This document shows positions 37,801-46,416 of a DNA stretch of 64,000 bases, in pieces. The position numbers and the translations under genes were made by a program. The DNA lies in NCBI GenBank assembly GCA_024233835.1, contig JACKPC010000007.1:310001-374000 (forward strand). Direction: 5' to 3'. The stretch's first letter is position 1. Every line of letters begins with the position of its first letter. The DNA is from Leptospiraceae bacterium (GTDB lineage Bacteria > Spirochaetota > Leptospiria > Leptospirales > Leptospiraceae). The notes below the pieces were generated by a model that did not search any database, was not told where the DNA came from, and was given only the letters and a program-made list of their open reading frames with translations.

Positions 37801-38289
37801 CTCAACAGCTCGAATTAGAGCAGTCTTTCCCTGTTTGTTTTGTCGATTTACATCTGCCTTTTTTTGTATCAAAAGTTCTAAAAGTTTAAAATGCCCCCCA
37901 ATTGCTGCTGACATTAACGGAGTATCTCCATATTTATCCTGATTATCTATTTCCGCTCCGGCATCCAGAAGAAGTCTGCTTATGTTCAAATTACCATTCC
38001 AGGCGGCAAGGTGAAGTGGAGAAGTTCCCGCTTCTCCGGATTCCGGTTTTAGTCCATTTTCCAAAAGAAATTCGACGATCTTTTCTTTTCGAGCATGTAC
38101 GGCCCAATGAAGACCACTCCAACCGTTAACATCGGTTTTCTTTAATAAACCTTTCTTTTTTGAAAAGAGTTTCAGACAGCTAATATTAGAATTAAAAATG
38201 CAATTTTTCATGGAGCGAAATGAATCAGCACTGAGACCCTGTAAAAAACCCAAAAGCAAAAATATGAAGAAATTTTTCTTAAAAAGCAT
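34861..38289 (-). CDS. Giant exported ankyrin-repeat protein
   Basis: 1142 residues. A signal peptide (MLFKKNFFIFLLLGFLQGLSA) is followed almost entirely by ankyrin repeats, well over twenty by eye. Typical units are GWSGLHWAVHARKEKIVEFL, DKYGDTPLMSAAIGGHFKLL and SRWTPLMWAVHNKKRDLVKL. Repeats are regular at both ends and more eroded around residues 375-520. Ankyrin arrays bind proteins; export suggests a periplasmic or surface interaction scaffold, perhaps host- or predator-related, which is inference. No enzymatic domain is visible. It stands alone, with 132 bases before the chitobiase-repeat gene downstream and a divergent small gene upstream. Confidence 0.85.
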   Translation of the reverse strand: MLFKKNFFIFLLLGFLQGLSADSFRSMKNCIFNSNISCLKLFSKKKGLLKKTDVNGWSGLHWAVHARKEKIVEFLLENGLKPESGEAGTSPLHLAAWNGNLNISRLLLDAGAEIDNQDKYGDTPLMSAAIGGHFKLLELLIQKKADVNRQNKQGKTALIRAVEFEQIEIAKLLLDNQAKLSLLDGEGKSAMLYAVESGNKEMIRLLNRYGANNPYKALYSCIKANNLPCFQKSLISEDMLSYRENGKDSLLKIAIAEGSTNIINFILQHELSDSLFSDKEGSEMLLLASRLGDIKLVQKLLDKGASLHYSNAKGENALYIACQHKHTQLVSLYLNLGIDYDSHNSHSKSCSSLMKNKEYEDIAKLIQKHIDKERMEEAIEKEDMSFIKVHILDWKNSTVFCGNETLLGCAILKKKYLVMEYLAEDKDLQNKTNLRNKSPLFLAAEEGDEKAISILVRNNIQIKENSFLKVFFENASATSIEALLKDENLSPYLKPLMNRLFLYVLEHKLGDSVYQSFLSSSFLETYTETNEDGKTLLHLSLENGNKELVETLIRREPKLLEMPDLEGRLPLHYASLRGEEMLRLLSSGYSNLDIQDKYGYTPLQLALLQGEYDSCFYLLEKGASPYITNKEGDNLFSLIYQQKDIPKAFLQKILSFHQEYEKEEVDKKMWMFLYARAANFEGFVKHFSTDILNERDPSSMTILMRAASVSDNGKIVKFLLDAGAEKEERNYSDRENTALLYALLNKADASAIELIKRGAFYFRSNRAGMTPLQAAILYSGDEVIDLLIEKGVDINYLSLYGSPLHVAVKRGSKNLVKRLLEKEANPDRRDSEGFTPLMLAAKLGKEEILQLLLSKGASRERLNPFTGMSALHYACLNGHEKTVALLIEKGSSVNRQVPGNHSKYSGYTPLHFASISGNVKTVQHLLNSGVLPFEEDAEGNTALHIAASGHDPVILKLLLKRFSSFQRYPSPENKHKQTPLMFASENSLSFVRLLLDYGASIREEDEQGRTALFYALESNKEDIAKYLVLKGSEIQVEDIYRNTPLLIAVKHSNFEIARLLIDNKADANIQSRDNWGISNRWTPLMWAVHNKKRDLVKLLLHAGARVKTRDASGKNALQLATEVGADSGIMSLLEVYSKKQRN

Positions 38290-38403
38290 AGCAGAAGTTT
38301 ATAAAAACAATCTAATAATTTTCACGCAAAAAACTTTTATTAAATATAATTTTTCTTGTTTCCCTGAATACCTCTTTTAAAAAGATACCTACAGGAAAAG
38401 ATA

Positions 38404-38682
38404 ATGGATTGGAAAGTAAAAGATACACAACTTACTCTAAAACAACTCGGGTTCTACGGTGCAGAAGTAAACGGTCAAATGAATGAAGCGACAAAAAAAG
38501 CCATAGCCAGTTTTCGCAAATCCATTAAACTTTCGGAAAATGGTAGCTTTGATGCAACCTGTCAGAAAGCAGCTTTAGAGCAACTTCAGAAAAAAAATAT
38601 GAAACCTCTGGGCGACTTCAGCAATCTCGATTGGTACAAAGAAAAAGACGAGGATGTAGAACTCCCCGACTTTTTGAAATAA
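38404..38682 (+). CDS. Small peptidoglycan-binding-like protein
   Basis: 92 residues. Residues 4-60 fit the PG_binding_1 three-helix fold: VKDTQLTLKQLGFYGAEVNG, then MNEATKKAIASFRKSIKLSENGSFD. The tail is acidic (KEKDEDVELPDFLK). No signal peptide or membrane segment is present, which is odd for a wall-binding domain; it may work in the cytoplasm as a protein-binding domain or be exported by another route. AGGAAAAGATA precedes the ATG. It is convergent with the LRR gene, with stops adjacent (38682 and 38683). Confidence 0.7.
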   Translation: MDWKVKDTQLTLKQLGFYGAEVNGQMNEATKKAIASFRKSIKLSENGSFDATCQKAALEQLQKKNMKPLGDFSNLDWYKEKDEDVELPDFLK

Positions 38683-39399
38683 TTATTCAATACGAATAGA
38701 AGTTTCACGAAGAAACTCTTCCGCTTTTTTTCCATTAATAAGAATTCTTCTTTCTTGTAAGAAGTTTGCTGTAGATTTCTTCATTTTTTTGATACCTGTT
38801 TCGGCAATATTTAACTTTTTTAAATTCTTCAGACCGGTAAGTCCATCTAACTCAGTAAGTGAAGGATTTTCATCCAGAGAAAGGCTCTCCAGAGAATCAA
38901 GCTTTTCCAAGCCAGAGATGGACTCGATACCGCAATTATTCAAGCTCAATTCTTTTACAGAAATAAGTCCCTCCCAGTCATGGCTTTTTGCCTCTAAGGG
39001 ATTGGCCCATAAATCGAGCTTGCGAAGTTTTTTAAGTTTAGAAAGATTTTCCACTCTCTTTATCTTATTATTCCAGAGATCAAGCTCTTCTAATTCTGTC
39101 AGAGAATCGAGATTTTCTAATTTCTGAATGAAATTACCTTTCAATTTTAAAACCTTTAAGTTTTTAAGATTATCCAGGTTTTCTATCTTTTCTATATAGT
39201 TTTCTTCCAAATTTAAAACTTCTAAATTGGTAAATTCAAGAATTTCTTTCGGTATTTTCTTGAGATCATACTGGGAAAGATTCAGGGTTTTTACATTGGA
39301 ATCAAAGGTTTCACCTTCTATCTGTACGGCTTTTCCGGCTTTAAATTTAGCCGGAAAAGAACAGTAAGTAAAAAAAAGAAGAAATAGTATATATCGCAT
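38683..39399 (-). CDS. Leucine-rich repeat lipoprotein
   Basis: 238 residues. A short signal ends in a possible spirochaetal lipobox (FFTYC, Cys 13). About seven to eight SDS22/internalin-like 22-residue repeats follow, e.g. LEVLNLEENYIEKIENLDNL and LKVLKLKGNFIQKLENLDSL, with a cap region at the C-terminus. LRRs bind proteins; the cell-surface location is inferred from the lipobox. The start overlaps the stop of the clostripain-like gene by one base, so the two are co-transcribed and may work together. Confidence 0.8.
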   Translation of the reverse strand: MRYILFLLFFTYCSFPAKFKAGKAVQIEGETFDSNVKTLNLSQYDLKKIPKEILEFTNLEVLNLEENYIEKIENLDNLKNLKVLKLKGNFIQKLENLDSLTELEELDLWNNKIKRVENLSKLKKLRKLDLWANPLEAKSHDWEGLISVKELSLNNCGIESISGLEKLDSLESLSLDENPSLTELDGLTGLKNLKKLNIAETGIKKMKKSTANFLQERRILINGKKAEEFLRETSIRIE

Positions 39400-41282
39400 T
39401 ATTCTATCCTGATATATTCCGAATACGATTCATTACGTGCGTCATCGATAGAATAGAATCCAAGAAAAAATTCAGCTTTATCTACCGGTAGTGCTTTGGA
39501 GGAAATTTGAAGTTCATCTTCTATAACAAATTCTTTTCCATCCTTGGTTCCTTTATAATTCTTTTTTGAATCATAAAACCTCCACTGTGGGATAATTTTA
39601 TCTCCTTTTTCCAACTTTTTCAGAAAGCGACTTACCTTTCCTGTTTTCGGATCGGGCGGATTCCTGGCTCCTAAAATCTCATATTTTTTAGTAGAGCTAT
39701 CATATAAAACCATGATATCCATCTTGTTTCCGTTCACACGAACAGGGATAGCGTAGTTTTTTATTTCCGCTCCTTCCTCATTCTTTACCTTATTCAGTAA
39801 AAACATAGGAGCATAGTTACCATTTAAAGTCAGCCACTGGCCTTCAAAACGATAACTGGCCGTATTTCCACTCAGTGCTACATTGTCATCGAGTCCGAGA
39901 AAAAACTTGATATGAGGATTTTTTGCTCCCCCGGCAACAGCCAGTATGGAATAAACTTCCGCCACATCTCCACTTTCACGGGGATCAAACTCTATAGAAT
40001 AAATCTTTTCTTTTCCGTTACCGGATTTACTTCCTTCTGCTTTAGGAGTAGTTGCAAATCGAACGGGATATTTGTCAGCAACCAGTTTATTTGAATAGTC
40101 CTTAATAAAAGCTTTGTAAGGCTCGGAAAAAGGAAGATTCTGATACATCCAGGAATTATGGATAAACCTATCGCGACTCCTGGATGGAAAGTATATGGAA
40201 ATCCCATTCGCTCTCGGTCTTCCCCTACCCCTGATTTTATAACTCACCGCTTTTCCTACTGCCTCGATCAGTTTTTTAGACTCATCGGGGTACTTATCTT
40301 TTAGATTATAAGCCATATCTACCAGATCCACCATATCGGAAGAAACAAAAGGAGCATTTCCATAATCCTCAGCCCTGGCTCTGGCCTTGGTAATAAGTTT
40401 CATGGAAGATTTATTTTTTATATCCGATCCGGCTTTTTTTACAAAAACATCGAGAGCAGATATTACATCCTCTAACTGTTTTAATTGTATAACCGAAAGT
40501 GTAATCGAAGAAAAAGTAAAATGAACCAGTGCGTGGGCTTCGTATCCCACTGCAATTTCACGACCTAATTTACGACCGCTAATATTTGGATTTTCTGCAA
40601 TAGGTTTGAGTACGGTTCTATAATCCCAACCATGTCCGGGTTCAAGTTCTTCGGAGGCTACTAAAAAGTCGGCATAAGGAGAAAGGGCATAGGCTGCTTC
40701 CAAATTTGCCATCAGACAGGCATCGAAACCTACAAACTCCATAGTCCTTCCGGTTTTCTTTTTTATAATATCAAGAGCATCGCGGATATGATAAAGCTTT
40801 AAAGATTGCTCTCCGTTATTTTCATCAAATCCATAACCATCAATAGAACCGGCTCCATGATTCCAGAGGATTAAACCATACTTATCTGCCGGATATTTTT
40901 CCATAGAATAAAGGATAAATTTATAGAGAGTATCGGTTTGGGCCATATTATTCCCTTCACCATCGTCTAACTTCTTTTTCCCTCCATTTGTGATATACCA
41001 GCGTTGGATTTTTGTAGGATCAATTTCCGGATCTTTCCACTGCTTGGCCCCACCTGTAGCCACGATCACATTCATATTTGGAGTAGAACCAATGGCCTGC
41101 ATTTCTTTTATATCACGGGTGGCAGCTCCTCCGTGAGCAGGATCACTTTCCAGATCGCTTCCAACCATATAGACCATGAGGGTATATTTCTCTTTTACAT
41201 TTTCTGCCGGTCGAAAACTCCTGAAACAGTTATAAAAGGTAAATAATACTAAAATAGAAATTAATGCTTTTCTGAAAAACAT
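39399..41282 (-). CDS. Clostripain-family (C11) cysteine peptidase lipoprotein
   Basis: 627 residues. Lipoprotein signal with Cys 19 (FTFYNC). The peptidase C11 core is intact: LILWNHGAG with catalytic H142 and FVGFDACLMA with catalytic C189, preceded by YTLMVYMVGSDLE at ~33-45. The C-terminal ~230 residues (after ~400) form a beta-rich domain seen in larger C11 proteins. Clostripains cleave after Arg/Lys and some self-activate. A surface protease anchored to the outer membrane is the likely role. It is the first gene of a two-gene unit with the LRR lipoprotein. Confidence 0.87.
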   Translation of the reverse strand: MFFRKALISILVLFTFYNCFRSFRPAENVKEKYTLMVYMVGSDLESDPAHGGAATRDIKEMQAIGSTPNMNVIVATGGAKQWKDPEIDPTKIQRWYITNGGKKKLDDGEGNNMAQTDTLYKFILYSMEKYPADKYGLILWNHGAGSIDGYGFDENNGEQSLKLYHIRDALDIIKKKTGRTMEFVGFDACLMANLEAAYALSPYADFLVASEELEPGHGWDYRTVLKPIAENPNISGRKLGREIAVGYEAHALVHFTFSSITLSVIQLKQLEDVISALDVFVKKAGSDIKNKSSMKLITKARARAEDYGNAPFVSSDMVDLVDMAYNLKDKYPDESKKLIEAVGKAVSYKIRGRGRPRANGISIYFPSRSRDRFIHNSWMYQNLPFSEPYKAFIKDYSNKLVADKYPVRFATTPKAEGSKSGNGKEKIYSIEFDPRESGDVAEVYSILAVAGGAKNPHIKFFLGLDDNVALSGNTASYRFEGQWLTLNGNYAPMFLLNKVKNEEGAEIKNYAIPVRVNGNKMDIMVLYDSSTKKYEILGARNPPDPKTGKVSRFLKKLEKGDKIIPQWRFYDSKKNYKGTKDGKEFVIEDELQISSKALPVDKAEFFLGFYSIDDARNESYSEYIRIE

Positions 41283-41377
41283 AAACTCTCCCTTTCTCTT
41301 ACTTTATGGGTAATCGTAAGATCCAGCTCAGGGAAATCAATCAGTTTTATGTAGAAAAGGCTTGAGAATTGAGGAAG

Positions 41378-41408
41378 AATGCACAGAAAATAAAACCTTC
41401 TGTGCATT
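41378..41408 (-). terminator. 11-bp hairpin after pntB
   Basis: AATGCACAGAA (41378-41388) and TTCTGTGCATT (41398-41408) form a perfect stem nine bases beyond the pntB stop. On the minus strand it is followed by CTTCC rather than a pure T run, so termination is likely but may be inefficient. Confidence 0.6.
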
Positions 41409-41416
41409 GAGTAAGA

Positions 41417-42826
41417 TTAGAGTTCTTTTAATTCGGAAACAACTTTAGTCATAGATGCTTTGGCATCTCCAAAAAGCATCAGACAGTTTTCATAACCAAA
41501 TAATTCGTTCTGTATACCCGCATAACCGGAAGCCATACTCCGTTTACACATAATCACCGTTCTGGCTTTATCTGCGTTTAAGATAGGCATTCCATAAATC
41601 GGACTTTCCGGGTTATTCCTGGCAGCCGGGTTTACCACATCATTTGCTCCAATGATAAGGCAAACGTCACAGGAGTTAAACTCGTCGTTTATCTGTTCCA
41701 TTTCTACTAACTTATCATAGCTTACATTGGCTTCAGCCAGAAGAACGTTCATGTGACCGGGCATCCTACCCGCAACCGGGTGAATCGCAAATTTTACAGA
41801 AGCACCTTTCTTTTCGACCAGGTCGGCTAATTCACGAACTACGTGTTGAGCCTGAGCTACGGCCATTCCATAACCGGGAACAATAATCACTGTAGAAGCA
41901 GAATCAAAGATCATAGCAGCACCTTCAGCATCCACTTCTTTCACCACGATTTCCTGTCCGGAACCGGTACTTCCACCTACAGTCTGCCCAAAGCCACCTA
42001 AGAGCACATTCATAAGGGAACGGTTCATGGCCTTACACATAATCTGAGTCAGGATGATTCCCGAAGCTCCCACAAGAGCTCCTGCAATAATTAAGAGCTG
42101 GTTATTCAGAACAAATCCTGTGGTACAGGCTGCAATTCCTGAGTAAGAGTTTAAGAGTGAAATCACCACCGGCATATCCGCACCACCGATAGGAATCACG
42201 GTTAAAACTCCTAAAAGAGAAGCAATTCCAACCACAATCATAACAAACATCAGATCCTGGGGCTGGAGAAGTACCATTATGCTGGCTCCGATAGAAGCGA
42301 GGAAGAATAGAAGGTTCAGTAAATGCTGACCGGGGAATACTATCGCTTTTCCGGTGATTTTCTCACTCAGTTTTCCAAAAGCAATTAGAGAACCGGTTAA
42401 AGTAACTGCACCAATAATGATACTGAGGATAATAGATATCCCTACTACAGCGTTCATTTCCGTAGCAAAGCTATTCTGATCGTACATCCTCCAGTATTCG
42501 GAAACAGCGACAAAAACAGAAGCAGCTCCTCCAAACCCGTTGAAAAGTGCGACCATCTCCGGCATGGAAGTCATTTCCACCTTTTTCGCAATTACAATCC
42601 CTACTACAGAAGAAATAAGAAAAGTAGCCAGAATTTCCGGAAAAGTAATACCGATTTTACCCACGAGTTCTTTTTCAAAAAGAACCGCTACGACCGCTAC
42701 GAGCATACCCAGAGAAGAAACGAGGTTTCCGTTTCTTGCAGTAGAGGTTTTTCCAAGCATTTTGATTCCGAAAATAAAGAGAACGGAAGCAACGAGATAT
42801 GCGATTTTTACAATTTGATTTTCCAT
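41417..42826 (-). CDS. pntB: NAD(P) transhydrogenase beta subunit
   Basis: 469 residues, matching PntB length (~460). The N-terminal half has about nine membrane helices (domain II). The C-terminal ~180 residues are the NADP(H)-binding domain III, with VIIVPGYGMAVAQAQH as the fingerprint and NADKARTVIMCKRSM near the end. With PntAA and PntAB it forms the proton-translocating transhydrogenase, which uses the proton gradient to reduce NADP with NADH. It is the last gene of the three-gene operon, eight bases after pntAB, and is followed by a hairpin. Confidence 0.96.
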   Translation of the reverse strand: MENQIVKIAYLVASVLFIFGIKMLGKTSTARNGNLVSSLGMLVAVVAVLFEKELVGKIGITFPEILATFLISSVVGIVIAKKVEMTSMPEMVALFNGFGGAASVFVAVSEYWRMYDQNSFATEMNAVVGISIILSIIIGAVTLTGSLIAFGKLSEKITGKAIVFPGQHLLNLLFFLASIGASIMVLLQPQDLMFVMIVVGIASLLGVLTVIPIGGADMPVVISLLNSYSGIAACTTGFVLNNQLLIIAGALVGASGIILTQIMCKAMNRSLMNVLLGGFGQTVGGSTGSGQEIVVKEVDAEGAAMIFDSASTVIIVPGYGMAVAQAQHVVRELADLVEKKGASVKFAIHPVAGRMPGHMNVLLAEANVSYDKLVEMEQINDEFNSCDVCLIIGANDVVNPAARNNPESPIYGMPILNADKARTVIMCKRSMASGYAGIQNELFGYENCLMLFGDAKASMTKVVSELKEL

Positions 42827-42834
42827 TCTCCCTC

Positions 42835-43107
42835 CTATTTCTTCTTCTTAAACATCTGTAACATTCTATCTGTTACCAGGTATCCGCCCACAACGTTCAA
42901 AGTTGCCAGGAAAAGTGCAAGCAGACCCAGAATCTTACTTACAGGATAATTTTCCACTCGACCCGCACAGATAAGGGCTCCAACTATCGTGATCCCGGAA
43001 ATCGCATTAGAACCTGACATGAGAGGTGTATGCAGGGTAGGAGGAACCTTAGAGATTAACTCGAACCCCACAAATATAGCCAGTATTAGAATATAAATTA
43101 ACTCCAT
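42835..43107 (-). CDS. pntAB: NAD(P) transhydrogenase alpha-2 subunit
   Basis: 90 residues with three membrane segments (~1-18, ~32-52, ~57-80), corresponding to the membrane part of E. coli PntA encoded as a separate gene. Key sequence: PPTLHTPLMSGSNAISGITI, conserved in this subunit. The split alpha arrangement is that of Rhodospirillum rubrum. It lies three bases after pntAA and eight before pntB. Confidence 0.94.
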   Translation of the reverse strand: MELIYILILAIFVGFELISKVPPTLHTPLMSGSNAISGITIVGALICAGRVENYPVSKILGLLALFLATLNVVGGYLVTDRMLQMFKKKK

Positions 43108-43110
43108 AAC

Positions 43111-44238
43111 TTATCTCTTTAAAATTTCCTTTGTGAAAGCATGCACCAATTCACCATTATGAACAATCAAACTACCTTTGGTAATGTCTTCATCCATTTC
43201 CCATTTAAACCCATCTTTAGTGGCCAGATGCAGAAGAAGAGTGCTGATATTCTTCGCATATAACTCACTTGCATTTACAGGAAGAGAAGAGGGTAAATTT
43301 GCCTGCCCGATGATAGTGACATTGTGCTTCACCACGGTTTTATTCAATTCACTCACTTCGCAGTTTCCCCCGGACTCAACTGCCATATCCACAACAACGG
43401 AACCGGGTTTCATAGATTTCACCATTTCTTCCGTTACAAGAATCGGAGCTTTTTTACCAATGACAAGAGCTGTTGTAATCACAATATCAGCTTCTTTAAT
43501 ATGTTTGGCAATCATCTCTTTTTGCTTCTGGAGGTATTCCTGAGAAACCTCTTTGGCATAACCACCTTCGGTTTTGACTCCTTCTCCCGCAACCTCCAGG
43601 AACCTTCCTCCGAGGGATTCAACCTGTTCCTTGGTTTCCGGACGAACGTCGGTTACCTCCACTATAGCCCCCAGCCTTTTGGCAGTTGCAATGGCTTGCA
43701 GACCCGCAACACCTGCACCAAAAATTAGAACTTTAGCAGGAGTGATAGTACCGGCAGCCGTCATCATGAGAGGAAAAATTTTACCGAGAGCATTTGCACC
43801 TAAGATTACAGTTTTATAACCTGCAAGGTTAGCCTGAGAACTTAAGGCATCCATTTTCTGAGCGCGAGAAATCCGAGGGACAGCATCCATTGAGAATGCC
43901 TGAACTCCTGCTTTCGAAAGAGCATCTATAACATCCGGGATGGTATAGGCATATAAAAAGGATATCAGTACGGCTCCTTTTTTATAAAGCTTTATTTCCT
44001 CGACTTCAGGAGCATTCACGCGCAAAATAACATCTGCATCGGAAAAGAGTTTCTTTTTGTCCGATACTACCTCGGCACCTACTTCTTTATAAACATTGTC
44101 GAGAAAATTTGATTGTTCCCCGGCACCTGCTTCGATAGAGCAGGAAAAGCCCGCTTTGATAAGGCTTTTTATGACATCAGGAGTGAGTGCCACCCTTCTT
44201 TCTAATTGTTTCGTTTCTTTAGGTATGGCTATCTTCAA
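43111..44238 (-). CDS. pntAA: NAD(P) transhydrogenase alpha-1 subunit
   Basis: 375 residues, the soluble NAD(H)-binding domain I. The start MKIAIPKETKQLERRVALTP is typical; the Rossmann motif KVLIFGAGVAGLQAIATAKRLGA and the RQD-like loop region (SYLYAYTIPD area) are present. The start codon is TTG 44238: no ATG lies upstream in frame and the protein N-terminus fits the family exactly, though the ribosome site (GGTG) is weak. It is the first gene of the operon; the 121-base gap upstream holds no obvious promoter consensus. Confidence 0.95.
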   Translation of the reverse strand: MKIAIPKETKQLERRVALTPDVIKSLIKAGFSCSIEAGAGEQSNFLDNVYKEVGAEVVSDKKKLFSDADVILRVNAPEVEEIKLYKKGAVLISFLYAYTIPDVIDALSKAGVQAFSMDAVPRISRAQKMDALSSQANLAGYKTVILGANALGKIFPLMMTAAGTITPAKVLIFGAGVAGLQAIATAKRLGAIVEVTDVRPETKEQVESLGGRFLEVAGEGVKTEGGYAKEVSQEYLQKQKEMIAKHIKEADIVITTALVIGKKAPILVTEEMVKSMKPGSVVVDMAVESGGNCEVSELNKTVVKHNVTIIGQANLPSSLPVNASELYAKNISTLLLHLATKDGFKWEMDEDITKGSLIVHNGELVHAFTKEILKR

Positions 44239-44359
44239 GGTTTTGCACCATTCTTGTCTGCTAGGAAATTGGATTCGTATAAAACGTCAATAGGTTTTTT
44301 ATTAGAAGCTTTTTTAAAAAATAACAAACGTTATTTCAAACATATCATTCTTACTCAAA

Positions 44360-44764
44360 TTAATTATCTTTTAACCATTGCTTGGCTACTTCAAAAGATG
44401 GAACTTCTAAAAGCATAATTCCTGCCGGTCCGAGTTGTGCCTCGTAAATCTGGTTACTTAAACGAGTAATCGCACTCTCACCTTTCGCTGTTATAAAGTA
44501 TTTAACTCCATTCTTCGTAAATTCCGGAAAAACTTTATCCTTAATAAACTCCTGAATTTCAGGACTGAAGGCCCCTCTGGCTTCTGTCATATCAACGATC
44601 CAGGCTCTTCCAGCATGTTTTTTACTGTATTCAAGACCCTTGACAAGAACCGCCTCTTCAAATTGTTCTACTGTTAATAATAAACTATACCATTTATCGA
44701 GTATGGCTTTTTCATTTTCTAACCATTCTACTCGCATATAACCATTTAACTCGTGTAGCACCAT
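44360..44764 (-). CDS. STAS/SpoIIAA-like protein
   Basis: 134 residues, soluble. Alternating strands and helices, with RAWIVDMTEARGAFSPEI in the middle and GVKYFITAKGESAITRLSN later, look like the SpoIIAA/STAS-like alpha/beta fold used in partner-switching or lipid binding; this is by eye and moderate. No conserved phospho-Ser can be assigned with certainty. It stands alone, divergent from the sensor kinase gene. The SpoIIE-type phosphatases at 4-10 kb make a STAS-like partner interesting, but there is no direct link. Confidence 0.5.
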   Translation of the reverse strand: MVLHELNGYMRVEWLENEKAILDKWYSLLLTVEQFEEAVLVKGLEYSKKHAGRAWIVDMTEARGAFSPEIQEFIKDKVFPEFTKNGVKYFITAKGESAITRLSNQIYEAQLGPAGIMLLEVPSFEVAKQWLKDN

Positions 44765-44874
44765 ATCATTTCCTCTAAGCTGAGTTTTATCATATTTCTT
44801 TAAGGATATATTTCAATTAAAAATCATCTTTTCTTAGAGGATGCAAAAAGAATATTCCTTTCAATCCCTATTTT

Positions 44875-44902
44875 TTGATTGCATTTGTATCAAACTTATA
44901 CT
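44875..44902 (+). promoter_or_regulatory. Candidate promoter for sensor kinase gene
   Basis: TTGATT (44875-44880) and TATACT (44897-44902) are 16 bases apart, matching four and five of six consensus positions. It lies about 105 bases before the start at 45009, giving a moderately long AT-rich leader. The rest of this 244-base gap shows nothing else recognisable. Confidence 0.35.
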
Positions 44903-45008
44903 CTACTATTTTGTTAATGCTGAGACGTAAGTTTTACCTTACTAATTTATCCTTTTTTTCGCCTAAAAAAGATCAAATATCGTTTCAGAATTATTTTTAA
45001 CATAAACT

Positions 45009-46415
45009 ATGCAAACATTTTATCCTTATATTCTTTTTGGTTTGAGTTTACCCGTATTTTTCTATCTTGTTTTTCAGTATAGACAAACAAAAGATAAAAC
45101 AAGTATCTTCTTCTCTTTATTTATTCTGAGCAATCCTCCCTCCTGGATGCTTTTTTTACCAACTTATTTACAACTATATTTAAGTTTTAGTGCAATTTTA
45201 TATTTTATATTTTCCACCAAATATCTCTTATTAGAATATGAATTAGAAGAGAAAACATCTTACTCAAAACTCTTATTTTTTAGTCCTATAGTGTTTCTCT
45301 TTTTTCCATTTTTTCCCGGAATACAGGACAGGCTTAATTCGGGATTCATTCTTTTTTATTTTATTATATTCTCCCTTATGGGTCTTCGATCACTTTTACA
45401 GCTATTTAAACCAGCCATATTTATGCTCTTTGCAAGTTGTTTTCACTTTACGGCTCTATTAGTCTTACCGGGTGTGTATCAATCCAAAATCGAGACTCCT
45501 CTCATTTCAAATGGTTTTGAAATCTTAGGTGTTTTATTTTTATTTTTAGGAATGGTATATCGAGAATACAGCTTACTTTCCGAGAAACAAAAAGCCAGAG
45601 AAGTAGTGATTCAAACCCAGGAAGAAGTCATTCTTTCCCAAAAAGACAGTGTAATACAATCCTCAGAAAAAGTTCAGGATTTAAAGGAATCTTTAAATGA
45701 TGCAAAAATTCTTTTTCACAGAACTGCGGAAGAAATAAAAACCCCCGGAGAAAAAATCCTGGGATTAATCCAAATCACTCTCAGTTCTAAAAAACGAAAA
45801 ACAATACAGGAATACAAAAATAAACTCAGTGAAATACAAAAACGAATCGAACAAATTGTTCATCTATCCAAAATACTGGAAGATTTTAGCTCCTTTGAGC
45901 AAAAGAAAATTCAACTTCAGACAGGTCCTGTAAACCTAAAGGCTACAGCTACAGTTGCTTTAGATCTCCTTTCACCAATTCTTAGCAGAAAAAACTTATA
46001 TGTAAGAAATAATATTCCGGAAGAACTACCTCCCGTCTTAGGGGATGAAAATCGCTTGATACAGGTCTTTCATAATCTCTTAGAAAATGCGATTCGTTTT
46101 ACAAATGAAGGGGAAATTACTATTGAGGCAAAGAGTATTAGCCTAAAAGTAGAAGAAGAAAATCGCAGGGATCTTCTTTCCGAAGAAAAGTTTATTGAAG
46201 TGAAAGTTTCGGATACAGGAGTGGGGATTCCGGAAGAGTTTCTTGAAAGAATATTTATGCCTTACGAAAAAGAAGAAGCCATATCTTCCGAAAGTAAGGG
46301 CCTGGGTTTAAGCATAACCCGTCAAATTGTAGAATTACACGGTGGAAAAATTCATGCAAACTCAAAAGTAGGAGAAGGAGCCTGTTTTATTTTTACTCTT
46401 ATTCCCTACTCCTGA
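45009..46415 (+). CDS. Membrane sensor kinase lacking the phospho-His
   Basis: 468 residues. Six or seven membrane segments fill residues 1-185, then a coiled coil (~188-235), an H-box-like region, and a HATPase domain (~300-468). The ATP site is intact: N-box NRLIQVFHNLLENAIRF, G1 DTGVGIP, G2 SKGLGLSI. The dimerisation segment reads HRTAEEIKTPGEKILGL (237-253), where the usual S-H-E-(I/L)-R-T-P becomes A-E-E-I-K-T-P: Glu 241 replaces the phospho-acceptor histidine. H237 lies one helical turn upstream. So it is either a pseudokinase that acts allosterically or one that phosphorylates elsewhere. No response regulator gene adjoins it. Confidence 0.82.
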   Translation: MQTFYPYILFGLSLPVFFYLVFQYRQTKDKTSIFFSLFILSNPPSWMLFLPTYLQLYLSFSAILYFIFSTKYLLLEYELEEKTSYSKLLFFSPIVFLFFPFFPGIQDRLNSGFILFYFIIFSLMGLRSLLQLFKPAIFMLFASCFHFTALLVLPGVYQSKIETPLISNGFEILGVLFLFLGMVYREYSLLSEKQKAREVVIQTQEEVILSQKDSVIQSSEKVQDLKESLNDAKILFHRTAEEIKTPGEKILGLIQITLSSKKRKTIQEYKNKLSEIQKRIEQIVHLSKILEDFSSFEQKKIQLQTGPVNLKATATVALDLLSPILSRKNLYVRNNIPEELPPVLGDENRLIQVFHNLLENAIRFTNEGEITIEAKSISLKVEEENRRDLLSEEKFIEVKVSDTGVGIPEEFLERIFMPYEKEEAISSESKGLGLSITRQIVELHGGKIHANSKVGEGACFIFTLIPYS

Positions 46416-46416
46416 T

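Noticed and set aside
43178..43728. Long plus-strand open frames opposite pntAA
   Set aside because: They are antisense to a strongly conserved gene and have no recognisable protein features or ribosome sites.
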